Below, piece by piece: positions 25,429 through 32,899 of a DNA stretch of 64,000 bases. The first letter of the stretch is position 1; every line of letters begins with the position of its first letter. Location of the stretch: NCBI RefSeq assembly GCF_002929335.1, contig NZ_PJIL01000005.1, forward strand, positions 62,001 through 126,000. Reading direction: 5' to 3'. The translations under genes and the position numbers were made by a program. The notes beneath the pieces were generated by a model, which saw nothing but the letters and a program-made list of their open reading frames with translations, was not told where the DNA came from and made no database searches. The stretch comes from Arthrobacter sp. Y81. GTDB lineage: Bacteria > Actinomycetota > Actinomycetes > Actinomycetales > Micrococcaceae.

Positions 25429-26292
25429 TCAGGCTTCCGGGTTGATGTTGGCGGCATGCTTGGCCTTGCGGCGCTTGGAGCGCGACCAGACAAGGAGGGC
25501 ACCAATGGCTCCGATGAGCACCGGGATGGTCACGCCCAGTGGCTGGGCCCAGTCCTTCACGAGCGCATTCAGCACATAGCCGAGTTCAATCTCCACCTGG
25601 ATGTTTTCCCGGAACGTCTCCAGGCTCAGGTCCGGACCGTCCTCCGCCGTGGCGAACAGCTGCAGGGCCATGGTTTTCCGGCCCGACTCCTTGGGTGTGA
25701 TCCACCAGCGCCACTCCGCGACGCCCTCCACGGGGACCAGCATCTCGCCACTCGGATTTCCGGCCCGCTCAATGTCCATGCCCGGGCCGGACAGGTCCGC
25801 CCGCATCTCTTCGCAGACAATGGGCGCACGCGTTTGCACCGGGTTGTTGCCGGGGATCTTCTCTTCATGGCCCGCCCCGGGATCGCCCATGGTGACGTGC
25901 AGGACGAACTCCCTCGTCTCGCCCTGGCGCATGGGCGACGGCGGCCTGAACGTCAGCTCGCCCTCCAGGCACGTGTCCAGGATTTCCTTGGCCCGCCGGG
26001 CCCGTTCGAAGGCAGTAGAGGTGGGACCCGGCGGACGACTTGCGGTCTCTTCGGGCAAGGGCCCGGTGACCGTCGCGGTGGGGCGCGTTGTAGGGAATGG
26101 TCCCGCACCGGGCTTCGTGTCGGAAGGGCCGCCGTCGCCGGGCGTGGGTCGCGTGGCTGAGGCCGACGGCGACGGTCCGGCGTTCGGCCCCGGCGTGCAC
26201 GCGGCCAGGCCCGCCGCGACGCACAGGGCTACCAGGGCGGATGCAATTGCCTTCGCACCGCTCACGAGCCGCTGCTTCCCCAGTGCGTACAT
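25429..26292 (-). CDS. Lipoprotein with a C-terminal membrane anchor, unknown family
   Basis: The 287-residue protein has an export segment with lipobox (AGLAACTPG) and a Pro/Ser/Thr-rich linker at about 35-95. The body holds CLEGELTFRPPSPMRQGETREFVLHVTMG and a WRWWITPKESGRKTMALQLFATAEDGP beta region. A C-terminal helix (VTIPVLIGAIGALLVWS) and a basic tail follow. It therefore has both a predicted lipid anchor and a transmembrane end, with the middle outside. I do not recognise the fold. It follows two other lipoproteins on the same strand. The start is chosen at the ATG before the basic residues of the signal. Confidence 0.75.
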   Translation of the reverse strand: MYALGKQRLVSGAKAIASALVALCVAAGLAACTPGPNAGPSPSASATRPTPGDGGPSDTKPGAGPFPTTRPTATVTGPLPEETASRPPGPTSTAFERARRAKEILDTCLEGELTFRPPSPMRQGETREFVLHVTMGDPGAGHEEKIPGNNPVQTRAPIVCEEMRADLSGPGMDIERAGNPSGEMLVPVEGVAEWRWWITPKESGRKTMALQLFATAEDGPDLSLETFRENIQVEIELGYVLNALVKDWAQPLGVTIPVLIGAIGALLVWSRSKRRKAKHAANINPEA

Positions 26293-26368
26293 CAGAACTC
26301 CGACTTATCGGACTGCGTCCTAATTCGAGTCTGCGCGGGCGCATTGGGCGAGTCAAGGAGCGCTGCAG

Positions 26369-27241
26369 CTACCCTGCGGGCCGCAGCGAGGTGATCATCC
26401 GCCGGATATTCCGGTACTCGCCGGTGTCCGCGTACAGCTTCGCCTTTTCCAAGTACGGGAGCGCCGGATCTACGGGGGTGGCATTGTTTGCGGGGTCGTA
26501 AACCGCGCCGAACATGGCGCCGCTGGGCGGCCACCTGAACAGCAGGAAGATGGGACACTCCAGCGTCCCTACCTTCTCCGGAATCATGGTGATGCCGTAG
26601 GCCGCAATGGTTTCAGCCGTCCTGGCCGGAGCGGAGGCATCTCCCCTGGTCTCAAACATGAACCGGGGCACGTTTTCGTTCGGCACGCCCTTCTCGGCCA
26701 ACACCTTCATCGGTTCAGAATCCAGCACCGTAAACGGGTACTGCTGCACGCACTCCAAACCGGTGACCACCTTGGTCTGCAGGACAGCCATCGGCTTCCC
26801 TGCGGCATTCAAAACCTCCACGAACATCCCGCCGAGCGGTGACGTTCCGGCGGGATCCTTGACGGTCCAGTCGCCCGGATAGTCGAACGTCAGGTCACGG
26901 TCCGACGTCGTGAACGTCTTCCAGCCGGACGCCGTCGGTGACGGCAACCGGCTCGGGGACGTTGCCGACGGCGCCGGTTCAGTCTGTGTTACGCCGGCCG
27001 TCGCACTTGGCGGGACAGCCGTCCCGGTGGGCGTGCCGGTTGCAGTTCCGCTGGTAGTTCCGTTCGTGGTCCCGCTTGCCGACGCGCTGGGTGGGGTGGC
27101 CGTCGCGGATCCCGTGTCAGGCGGGGCGGCAGGCGGTCCGCAGGCTGCCAGGAGCATCGCGACGCAGGCCCCGGCAGCAGTTGCGGCCCCTGAACGTGCC
27201 GGTCCAGATGATCCATAGCCGGGCTTCATTGATCGGCGCAT
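26369..27241 (-). CDS. Lipoprotein, tandem paralogue B (290 residues)
   Basis: An ideal GAGGAGG lies 5 bases before the ATG. A signal peptide with lipobox (MLLAACGPP) is followed by a Thr/Ser/Gly/Pro-rich linker (about residues 40-100). The globular domain begins near SGWKTFTTSDRDLTFDYPGDWTVKDPAG. It shares with the next gene upstream GWK.(F/Y)TT.D.L.FDYP..W...DPAG, ECxxxxPFxVxxSEP, WPPSGAMFG.VYDP and the closing IRRMITSLRPAG. The family is unknown to me; the PsbP-like 'FDYP..W' opening is common in actinobacterial lipoproteins. It lies outside the cell, anchored to the membrane. Confidence 0.85.
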   Translation of the reverse strand: MRRSMKPGYGSSGPARSGAATAAGACVAMLLAACGPPAAPPDTGSATATPPSASASGTTNGTTSGTATGTPTGTAVPPSATAGVTQTEPAPSATSPSRLPSPTASGWKTFTTSDRDLTFDYPGDWTVKDPAGTSPLGGMFVEVLNAAGKPMAVLQTKVVTGLECVQQYPFTVLDSEPMKVLAEKGVPNENVPRFMFETRGDASAPARTAETIAAYGITMIPEKVGTLECPIFLLFRWPPSGAMFGAVYDPANNATPVDPALPYLEKAKLYADTGEYRNIRRMITSLRPAG

Positions 27242-27326
27242 GCAATCCTCCTCAAACAAGCTGAGGGATTAATTGTGGCCCTGCCGTCCGCGGGTGGACC
27301 GGGACGGGGTCAATTTGCCGCCAAAA

Positions 27327-27362
27327 CGTTGCGCACCGCGGGTTGCCCCGCGGTGCGCAACG
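27327..27362 (-). terminator. Perfect hairpin terminator after lipoprotein A
   Basis: A 16-bp exact stem with a 4-base loop (TTGC) lies 22 bp downstream of the lipoprotein A stop. On the minus strand it is followed by TTTT. It should separate the transcripts of the two paralogues. Confidence 0.88.
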
Positions 27363-27384
27363 GTTCCTGCGTGGCCTGGTTCGC

Positions 27385-28119
27385 CTAGGAGGCGGGCCGG
27401 AGCGAGGTGATCATCTTCTTGATGTTCTTGTACTCCTGGGTGCCCATGTAGGCCTCCGGGTTGTCCACATGCATCTCGTTGCCGGGAGTGGTGTCGAAGG
27501 GGTCGTAGACGCCGCCGAACATGGCGCCGCTGGGCGGCCACGTGAAGAAGTGGAAGATGGGGCACGCTTCGGTACCGCTGGGTTCGGGGGCCGTGGTGAT
27601 GCCGTACGCGAACAGGGTCATCAGCTTCGGATCCGTGGCGGTGGTGTCCGTCCGCGTCTCGAAGGTGTACCGGGGCACGGTTCCGTTCTGTTCGAGTGCC
27701 GGGACAGGTTCGGATTCATACACTCCGAACGGCTGCTTCTCGGTGCATTCGGAGCCCGTGACCATGTTCGTCCGGAGCGTCGCGAGGTCCTTGCCGTTGG
27801 CGTTGGTGATGTTCACGAACACGCCCCCGGAAGCAGGTTCACCGGCAGGATCGGTGATCTTCCACTCGGCCGGGTAGTCGAAGATCAGGCCGTCCGCGGT
27901 TGTGTAGGACTTCCAGCCGGTTTCAGGATCCGAGGACGCTGAAGTTGAGGCCGCGGCGCTCGGGGAAGTTGAGGCCGGGGTGGGGGTTGCCGAAGCGGTG
28001 GAAGTGGTGTCCGGGGAGTTCGTCGACGGTGACGATGCCGGCGGGCCGCAGGCTACGAGCAGGAAGGCGAGGCATAGGGCCCCTGAGACTGCGATGGCCG
28101 AGGGTGCTGAGCGGTGCAT
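27385..28119 (-). CDS. Lipoprotein, tandem paralogue A (244 residues)
   Basis: AGGAG lies 5 bases before the ATG. The signal peptide ends in the lipobox LLVACGPP, then a Ser/Thr/Pro-rich linker runs to about residue 66. The domain opens with GWKSYTTADGLIFDYPAEWKITDPAG and ends with YKNIKKMITSLRPAS. Compared with paralogue B it is about 45 residues shorter, mostly through a shorter linker. Cys residues in SECTEKQPF and EACPIFHFF match those of B and may form a disulfide. Function unknown; surface exposed. It is likely transcribed alone because a strong terminator follows. Confidence 0.85.
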   Translation of the reverse strand: MHRSAPSAIAVSGALCLAFLLVACGPPASSPSTNSPDTTSTASATPTPASTSPSAAASTSASSDPETGWKSYTTADGLIFDYPAEWKITDPAGEPASGGVFVNITNANGKDLATLRTNMVTGSECTEKQPFGVYESEPVPALEQNGTVPRYTFETRTDTTATDPKLMTLFAYGITTAPEPSGTEACPIFHFFTWPPSGAMFGGVYDPFDTTPGNEMHVDNPEAYMGTQEYKNIKKMITSLRPAS

Positions 28120-28373
28120 CTGTTCTCCTGAATCTCATGAGACCGCGAATAATTCCTCAATTGTGAACCTCCGCCAACGCCCGCTCCAGTAATAAATCCA
28201 ATCGATGTCCAAATGTTATTGGCGGAGCGAACCGCACTCCGGCTGCCGGCCCCGGGAAGGAGCCGCGCCGCCGTCGTGCGTCCCTGCAGCCCTTTCCTGC
28301 CCGTAGGATCTGAACAATAATCGAACCGAGCCCAATCATCAGACCAGCCGAAAGCAACTGAGGAGACCAGGCC
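28120..28373. promoter_or_regulatory. Divergent region between lipoprotein A and the GH13 gene, with an inverted repeat
   Basis: CTCCGCCAA (28169-28177) and its reverse complement (28219-28227) are separated by 41 bases of unusually AT-rich sequence that also contains ATCGAT. This may be an operator pair or part of the promoters. No open frame is supported. Confidence 0.4.
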
Positions 28374-30260
28374 ATGACCACGCACGCGGACCCCGCAACG
28401 GAACCACCTGTCAGAGATGAGGCGGACACCGATGACGAGGTGACCACGGATCCCGGCTGGTTCCGGAAGGCGGTGGTCTACCAGATCTATCCGCGCAGCT
28501 TCGCGGACTCAGACGGCGACGGCATAGGCGACCTGCCCGGCATCATCAGCAAGCTGGACTACCTGCAGAAACTGGGGGTCGACGTCGTCTGGCTCTCCCC
28601 CATCTACACGTCACCGCAGGACGACAACGGCTACGACATCAGCAACTACCGCGATGTGGACCCCATCTTCGGCACCCTGGCAGACCTGAAGAAGCTGACC
28701 GACGGGCTGCACTCACGTGGCATGAAGCTGGTGATGGACCTCGTGGTGAACCACACGTCGGACGAGCACCCGTGGTTCGTCGAATCCCGCTCCTCCAAGG
28801 ACAATCCCAAGCGTGACTGGTACTGGTGGCGGCCGCCCAGGGAGGTTGCGGAAAACGGCGCCGAACCGGGAACCGGCGCGGAACCGAACAACTGGGGCTC
28901 CGCGTTTTCCGGCCCCGCTTGGGAGTTCGACCAGGTCACCGGCGAGTACTACCTCCATCTGTTTTCCCGGAAGCAGCCGGACCTGAACTGGGAAAACCCG
29001 GAGGTCCGCGCCGCCGTCTACGAGATGATGAACTGGTGGCTGGACCGCGGAGTGGACGGTTTCCGGATGGACGTCATCAACTTCATTTCCAAGGACACCG
29101 GACTGCCGGACGGACCGCGGGCCGACGGGATGCTGTTCGGGGACGGCAGCCCGCACTTCATGTCCGGGCCGCGGATCCACGAGTTCCTGCACGAGATGCA
29201 CCTGGAAGTCTTCGCAGGGAGGGACAAGCCGCTGCTGACCGTGGGCGAGATGCCCGGTGTCACGGTGGAGGACGCCGTCCTGTTCACCGACCCCGCGCGG
29301 CGCGAAGTGGACATGGTGTTCCAGTTCGAGCACGTGGCGCTGGACCAGGAGGACGGCAACAAATGGCGGCCCAAGAAGCTGCGGCTTACGGACCTGAAGC
29401 AGTCCCTGGGCCGGTGGCAGGAGGCTCTGGCGGAGCGAGGCTGGAACAGCCTCTACTGGGGCAACCACGACCAGGCCCGGGCCGTGTCCCGCTTCGGCGA
29501 TGACGGGCCGTACCGCGAGCTCTCCGCCAAGATGCTGGCCGGGATCCTGCACCTGCACCGGGGCACGCCCTACGTGTACCAGGGCGAGGAACTGGGCATG
29601 ACCAACATGAGCTTCGGGACGATCAGCGACTACCGCGACATCGAGGTGCTCAACCACCACCGCGAGGCCACCACCCACCTGGGCCACACCGACGCCGATG
29701 TCCTGGCCGCGCTGGCACCCCTGAACCGGGACAATGCCCGCACGCCGGTGCAGTGGGACGCCAGCAGGCATGGCGGCTTCACCACCGGCGCTCCGTGGAT
29801 CGCCGTCAACCCGAACACCAGCCACATCAACGCCGCGGAGCAGGAGGACAACCCGGACTCGGTGTTCAGCTTCTACCGCCAGGTCATCGCCCTGCGGCAT
29901 GCCGAGCCGGTGGTGGCGGAGGGTGACTTCACCATGCTTCTCCCCGACGACGACCACGTGTACGCGTTCCGGCGCTCACTTGCAGCTCCGGCGTCGGGAC
30001 CCGGTTCGGCAGCGGGACCAGGTTCGGCGCCGGGCGTCCAGCTGCTGGTGCTGGGCAACTTCTCCGGGCAGGACAGGACTGTCGCCCTCGACGGCGGCGG
30101 CTGGGGTGATGCCGAAGCCGGCGCAGACGAGCCGGAACTGGGCCACTACCCGGCTGAACTGATCCTGGGAAACTATCCCCTGGAGGCCACCGGGACACAC
30201 GCGGAAATAGCGCTCCGTCCGTGGGAACTGAAGGTTTTTCGCCGGCAACACAACACCTGA
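28374..30260 (+). CDS. GH13 alpha-glucosidase, oligo-1,6-glucosidase type
   Basis: The 628-residue protein is a GH13 barrel enzyme. QIYPRSFADSDGDGIGDLPG and DVVWLSPIYTSPQDDNGYDISNY open it. DLVVNHTSDEHPWF is region I. QPDLNWENP is the subfamily mark of oligo-1,6-glucosidases. D233 (FRMDVINF) is the nucleophile, E292 (VGEMPG) the acid/base and D366 (WGNHDQ) the third acid. The Val after D233 favours alpha-1,6 bonds. It should split isomaltose-like oligosaccharides in the cytosol. About 60 extra residues, including a Gly/Ser/Pro-rich insert in the C-terminal domain, make it long for the family. AGGAG precedes the ATG. Confidence 0.93.
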   Translation: MTTHADPATEPPVRDEADTDDEVTTDPGWFRKAVVYQIYPRSFADSDGDGIGDLPGIISKLDYLQKLGVDVVWLSPIYTSPQDDNGYDISNYRDVDPIFGTLADLKKLTDGLHSRGMKLVMDLVVNHTSDEHPWFVESRSSKDNPKRDWYWWRPPREVAENGAEPGTGAEPNNWGSAFSGPAWEFDQVTGEYYLHLFSRKQPDLNWENPEVRAAVYEMMNWWLDRGVDGFRMDVINFISKDTGLPDGPRADGMLFGDGSPHFMSGPRIHEFLHEMHLEVFAGRDKPLLTVGEMPGVTVEDAVLFTDPARREVDMVFQFEHVALDQEDGNKWRPKKLRLTDLKQSLGRWQEALAERGWNSLYWGNHDQARAVSRFGDDGPYRELSAKMLAGILHLHRGTPYVYQGEELGMTNMSFGTISDYRDIEVLNHHREATTHLGHTDADVLAALAPLNRDNARTPVQWDASRHGGFTTGAPWIAVNPNTSHINAAEQEDNPDSVFSFYRQVIALRHAEPVVAEGDFTMLLPDDDHVYAFRRSLAAPASGPGSAAGPGSAPGVQLLVLGNFSGQDRTVALDGGGWGDAEAGADEPELGHYPAELILGNYPLEATGTHAEIALRPWELKVFRRQHNT

Positions 30261-30305
30261 GCGTCTCCCAACCAAGGCACCACACCAGCGAAGAAGGAGT
30301 TCACG

Positions 30306-30536
30306 ATGACCATTCCACCGCTGCCAGAGCCGGATCCGTTCCCGCCGGAGCCCGGCCCCACCGGCCCGCCGGACCCGGACAATCCGTTTCCGCCCAGCAG
30401 GCCTGATCCCACGGAGCCGCGTCCGCCAGGGCCCGGACCCGAGCCGGCGCCTTCGCCCGGGCCGCTGCCGATTCCGGACCCCGGACCGGTCCCGCCAACG
30501 CCTCCCCCACCGCACCCGGACCCCACGCGGTTCTGA
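30306..30536 (+). CDS. Small proline-rich protein, 76 residues
   Basis: AAGGAG lies 6 bases before the ATG and the frame runs 45 bp after the GH13 stop on the same strand. Nearly half the residues are Pro, with many Glu and Asp (MTIPPLPEPDPFPPEPGP at the start) and no signal peptide or hydrophobic helix. Such a chain would be extended and acidic. It has no recognisable family. The composition also creates a glycine-rich frame on the other strand, which has no ribosome site. Real expression is likely because of the ribosome site but not proven. Confidence 0.6.
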   Translation: MTIPPLPEPDPFPPEPGPTGPPDPDNPFPPSRPDPTEPRPPGPGPEPAPSPGPLPIPDPGPVPPTPPPPHPDPTRF

Positions 30537-30566
30537 TTCCGGCTCTCGTGACGGCTTTCAAAAGTC

Positions 30567-31361
30567 TCAGTCACCAATGCTGTGCACGAAGCGGCGGACT
30601 TCAGCGTTGAACGCCTCCGGCGTTTCAGCGGCAGTCAGGTGCCCGACGTCGGGAATCACCACGAGCTGTGAACCCGGAATCTGGCGGTGCATCTCGCGGG
30701 CGACAGCCAGCGGCGACCGCACGTCCTCTTCACCGTAGAGCAGCAGCGTGGGCACGCTGATAGTGGGCAGCACGTCGCGATAGTCGGCGTGTCCGCTCGC
30801 GCTCAGCAGCGCCCGCATGCCGGCAGGGTGGAAGTCTGCCATGATGGCGCTGATCTCTTCGACGATCCCGGGGTCTGCCCGCTCGGTGAAGAGCGTGGGC
30901 AGCCACACGGGGATGAATTGTTCGGGTGGCTGATCGAGCTCAGCCAGAATCTGCGCGTACCGCCGCTCCACCTCATCCGGGGGCAGCGAGCCGGCCCAGC
31001 CCGCATAGGCAGAGGCCAGCACCAAGGACGCCGCCATGTGCGAGTGGTTCCGGTACAGCTCCAGGGCGACGCCTGAGCCCCAGGACAGCCCGAGGACGTG
31101 GGGTCTCCGCGGCGCGACTTCCCGGAGGAAACCCGCCAGGGCATCGCCGAGGTCCCCGCCGGAGAAGTCCGGAGGGGGATCGTCGGAACGGCCGCAGCCC
31201 GGGGCATCCCAGGCTATGACGGTGAAGTCGTCGGACAGCCCCTCCAGCTGCGGACGCCAAACGCGGCTGTCCTCGTACGCGCCGTGGAGCAGGACCAGCG
31301 GAGGCCCTTGGCCCGCGCGCTGATAGCCGATGCGCAATCCTGAAATCTCAACGGTGTCCAT
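30567..31361 (-). CDS. Alpha/beta hydrolase
   Basis: The 264-residue protein has LVLLHGAYEDSRVW (oxyanion turn), WDAPGCGRSD, the nucleophile elbow HVLGLSWGSGVAL, an acid in YGEEDVRSP and the His in PDVGHLTAAE. This resembles the haloperoxidase/BphD-like group. Substrate unknown. The ATG at 31361 is used; GTG at 31370 has a better spaced AAAGGA and would add three residues, so the start is uncertain. An exact 12-bp inverted repeat lies upstream at 31384-31427. It faces away from, and is convergent with, the proline-rich gene. Confidence 0.88.
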   Translation of the reverse strand: MDTVEISGLRIGYQRAGQGPPLVLLHGAYEDSRVWRPQLEGLSDDFTVIAWDAPGCGRSDDPPPDFSGGDLGDALAGFLREVAPRRPHVLGLSWGSGVALELYRNHSHMAASLVLASAYAGWAGSLPPDEVERRYAQILAELDQPPEQFIPVWLPTLFTERADPGIVEEISAIMADFHPAGMRALLSASGHADYRDVLPTISVPTLLLYGEEDVRSPLAVAREMHRQIPGSQLVVIPDVGHLTAAETPEAFNAEVRRFVHSIGD

Positions 31362-31383
31362 GCCACACACCGGTCCTTTGGGG

Positions 31384-31427
31384 AGCTGACCCTGAATGCT
31401 CTGATTCTAGGACGATCAGGGTCAGCT
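31384..31427. repeat. Exact 12-bp inverted repeat with a 20-base spacer
   Basis: AGCTGACCCTGA (31384-31395) and its reverse complement (31416-31427) lie between two minus-strand genes. It could end the X25-fusion transcript or be an operator for the hydrolase gene. The long spacer makes it an unusual intrinsic terminator. Confidence 0.6.
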
Positions 31428-31473
31428 GCCTACAGGAACAAAACCGCCTGCGCGGATAGACCGTTGTCGCGGA

Positions 31474-32367
31474 TTAGACCAGGGTGATGTCCCGGGACCG
31501 GTGATCGTAGTTGAACGTGATCCGGCCGCCGGGGTGGTGCAGTTCGTGGTTGGCGCCATCGAACGCACCGAACGCACCGTAGTTCTCGTCCCAGGAACGG
31601 TTGAGCGCGATCTTGAAGGTGTAGTGGCCGGCGGGAAGGTCCGTGGTGAGCTTCCACAGCTGGTCCACTGCATCGAGCTGCATCTGGGCTTCGTCGTACT
31701 GGGGTGCCCAGTTCGCCGGGGCGCCCAGCAGCACGTTGAAGTCGCCCGCGATTGCCACGGCTTCCGGCTGGTCGATCGTCTCAACGCCGGAGGCCTTGGC
31801 GGGCTGCTCCGTGCTGGCCTTGACCGGCTTGGCGGCGGTCTTGCGCGTGCGCACGGCCTTCGTCACGGGTGCCACTGCGTCCTCGATCAGCTCGGCGGCC
31901 TTTTCGACCACCTTGGCGGCCTTGGACGGCGCCTTCTTCTTCGGAGCAGCCTTGGGAGCCTTCGCGGCAGCAACCTTCGCAGCGGCGGGCTTGGCGGGGA
32001 GCTCCGTGGGAACAGGCACGTCAGCCGGCACCGGAGTGCCTTCGGCGAGCGCGGTTGCAAACGTGTCAGCATCCGGGAACGCCACGGTGGCACGGAGGCC
32101 GTCGTCCGTGATGGTCCAGCCGCTGCGTCCCTTGACGAGCCAGCCGGCCTTGACCAGCTTGCTGGTGGCAGTGGTCAGGGCCTTGTGTCCCCGGGGGATG
32201 CCTCCGCTGAGCAGTTCACTTTCCTTCTCGTTCAGCGGGACGCGAACCGTGGCCTGGGCCAGGACGGCGCCTGCGCCGAGGGTCTCACCTGACAGGACGC
32301 TTTCCGCGAGAATGTCGAGCACTGACTTGAGTCGAACCGTGGTGGTGTCTGCAATAGCCGTGGGCAT
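31474..32367 (-). CDS. Fusion: winged-helix-like region, Lys/Ala linker, pullulanase X25-type domain
   Basis: The 297-residue protein has three parts. Residues 1-110 look like a winged-helix unit (LKSVLDILAESVLSGE, GGIPRGHKALTTATSKLVKAGWLVKGRSGWTITDDGLRATV). Residues about 115-200 are Lys/Ala/Pro-rich, like histone H1 or coat-linker tails (KAAPKKKAPSKAAKVVEKAAEL). Residues about 205-297 match the X25 beta domain of pullulanases (AIAGDFNVLLGAPANWAP, LPAGHYTFKIALNRSWDENYGAFG). That domain normally sits beside a GH13 catalytic domain, which is absent. No signal peptide is present, so the protein is cytosolic. The start is set by AAAGGA 5 bases before the ATG. Binding of a glycogen-like polymer is an inference. 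Confidence 0.75.
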   Translation of the reverse strand: MPTAIADTTTVRLKSVLDILAESVLSGETLGAGAVLAQATVRVPLNEKESELLSGGIPRGHKALTTATSKLVKAGWLVKGRSGWTITDDGLRATVAFPDADTFATALAEGTPVPADVPVPTELPAKPAAAKVAAAKAPKAAPKKKAPSKAAKVVEKAAELIEDAVAPVTKAVRTRKTAAKPVKASTEQPAKASGVETIDQPEAVAIAGDFNVLLGAPANWAPQYDEAQMQLDAVDQLWKLTTDLPAGHYTFKIALNRSWDENYGAFGAFDGANHELHHPGGRITFNYDHRSRDITLV

Positions 32368-32502
32368 GTTTGTCCTTTCGAGCATGTGATCACTCAGCAT
32401 TTTGCCAGTGAACTGTAAATAGAGACGACTATGCGCGTTAACAACGTGTGTCGTGACCGTCTATGACGCAGAATGCGACGCAAGTGATCTTAGAGTCTCA
32501 GC

Positions 32503-32880
32503 TTAGTGGGGGAAACATGGGACTTTTGGCCCGTTGACAGGAGCCGGGAGGACTGCCGGTGACGCCCACTGGCGTGCACGTCGGGCCGCCGGGACGCGGG
32601 CGAACCCTGCGTGGAGGTCGTGGATAATCACGGTGCCGCCCAGCAGTTGAGTCTTCGCCTCGAGCTGTTTCACCAACTCTTCGGTGACCGCTCCGAAGAT
32701 TTCGATGGTCCGAAGCTGGACGAGGGGCGCAATCGGAGGGAACTGCGGGCCGGCGACCTTCAGGTGAAACTCCAGCGATGGCACGTCCGTGTGGACGTGG
32801 AGGACGCTCATGCGTGCGCCGTCGGCTGAAAAGTAGACGTCGTAGGCGATGATCCGTGGCTCATTTACTTCGACAAAGCG
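32503..32880 (-). pseudogene. 5'-truncated remnant of a small conserved protein (ABM-like)
   Basis: The only ATG (32811) gives 102 residues, but the frame upstream of it is clearly coding with no ATG, GTG or TTG for at least 35 codons. It reads RFVEVNEPRIIAYDVYFSADGARM and then continues SVLHVHTDVPSLEFHLKVAGP. This FVE.NEPR.IAY..Y...DG motif followed by HVH....LEFH is a known N-terminal half of a small monooxygenase-like family. The last 30 residues after DLHAGFAR look random, so a 3' change is also likely. It lies just downstream of the FdhF/YdeP gene. Decayed gene is the best reading; translation from an unusual codon is the alternative. Confidence 0.5.
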
Positions 32881-32899
32881 GGCAAGGGGCTGCCCGCGC

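Noticed and set aside
30173..30577. Glycine-rich minus-strand frame
   Set aside because: It is the complement of the proline-rich gene and the glucosidase end, and has no ribosome site.
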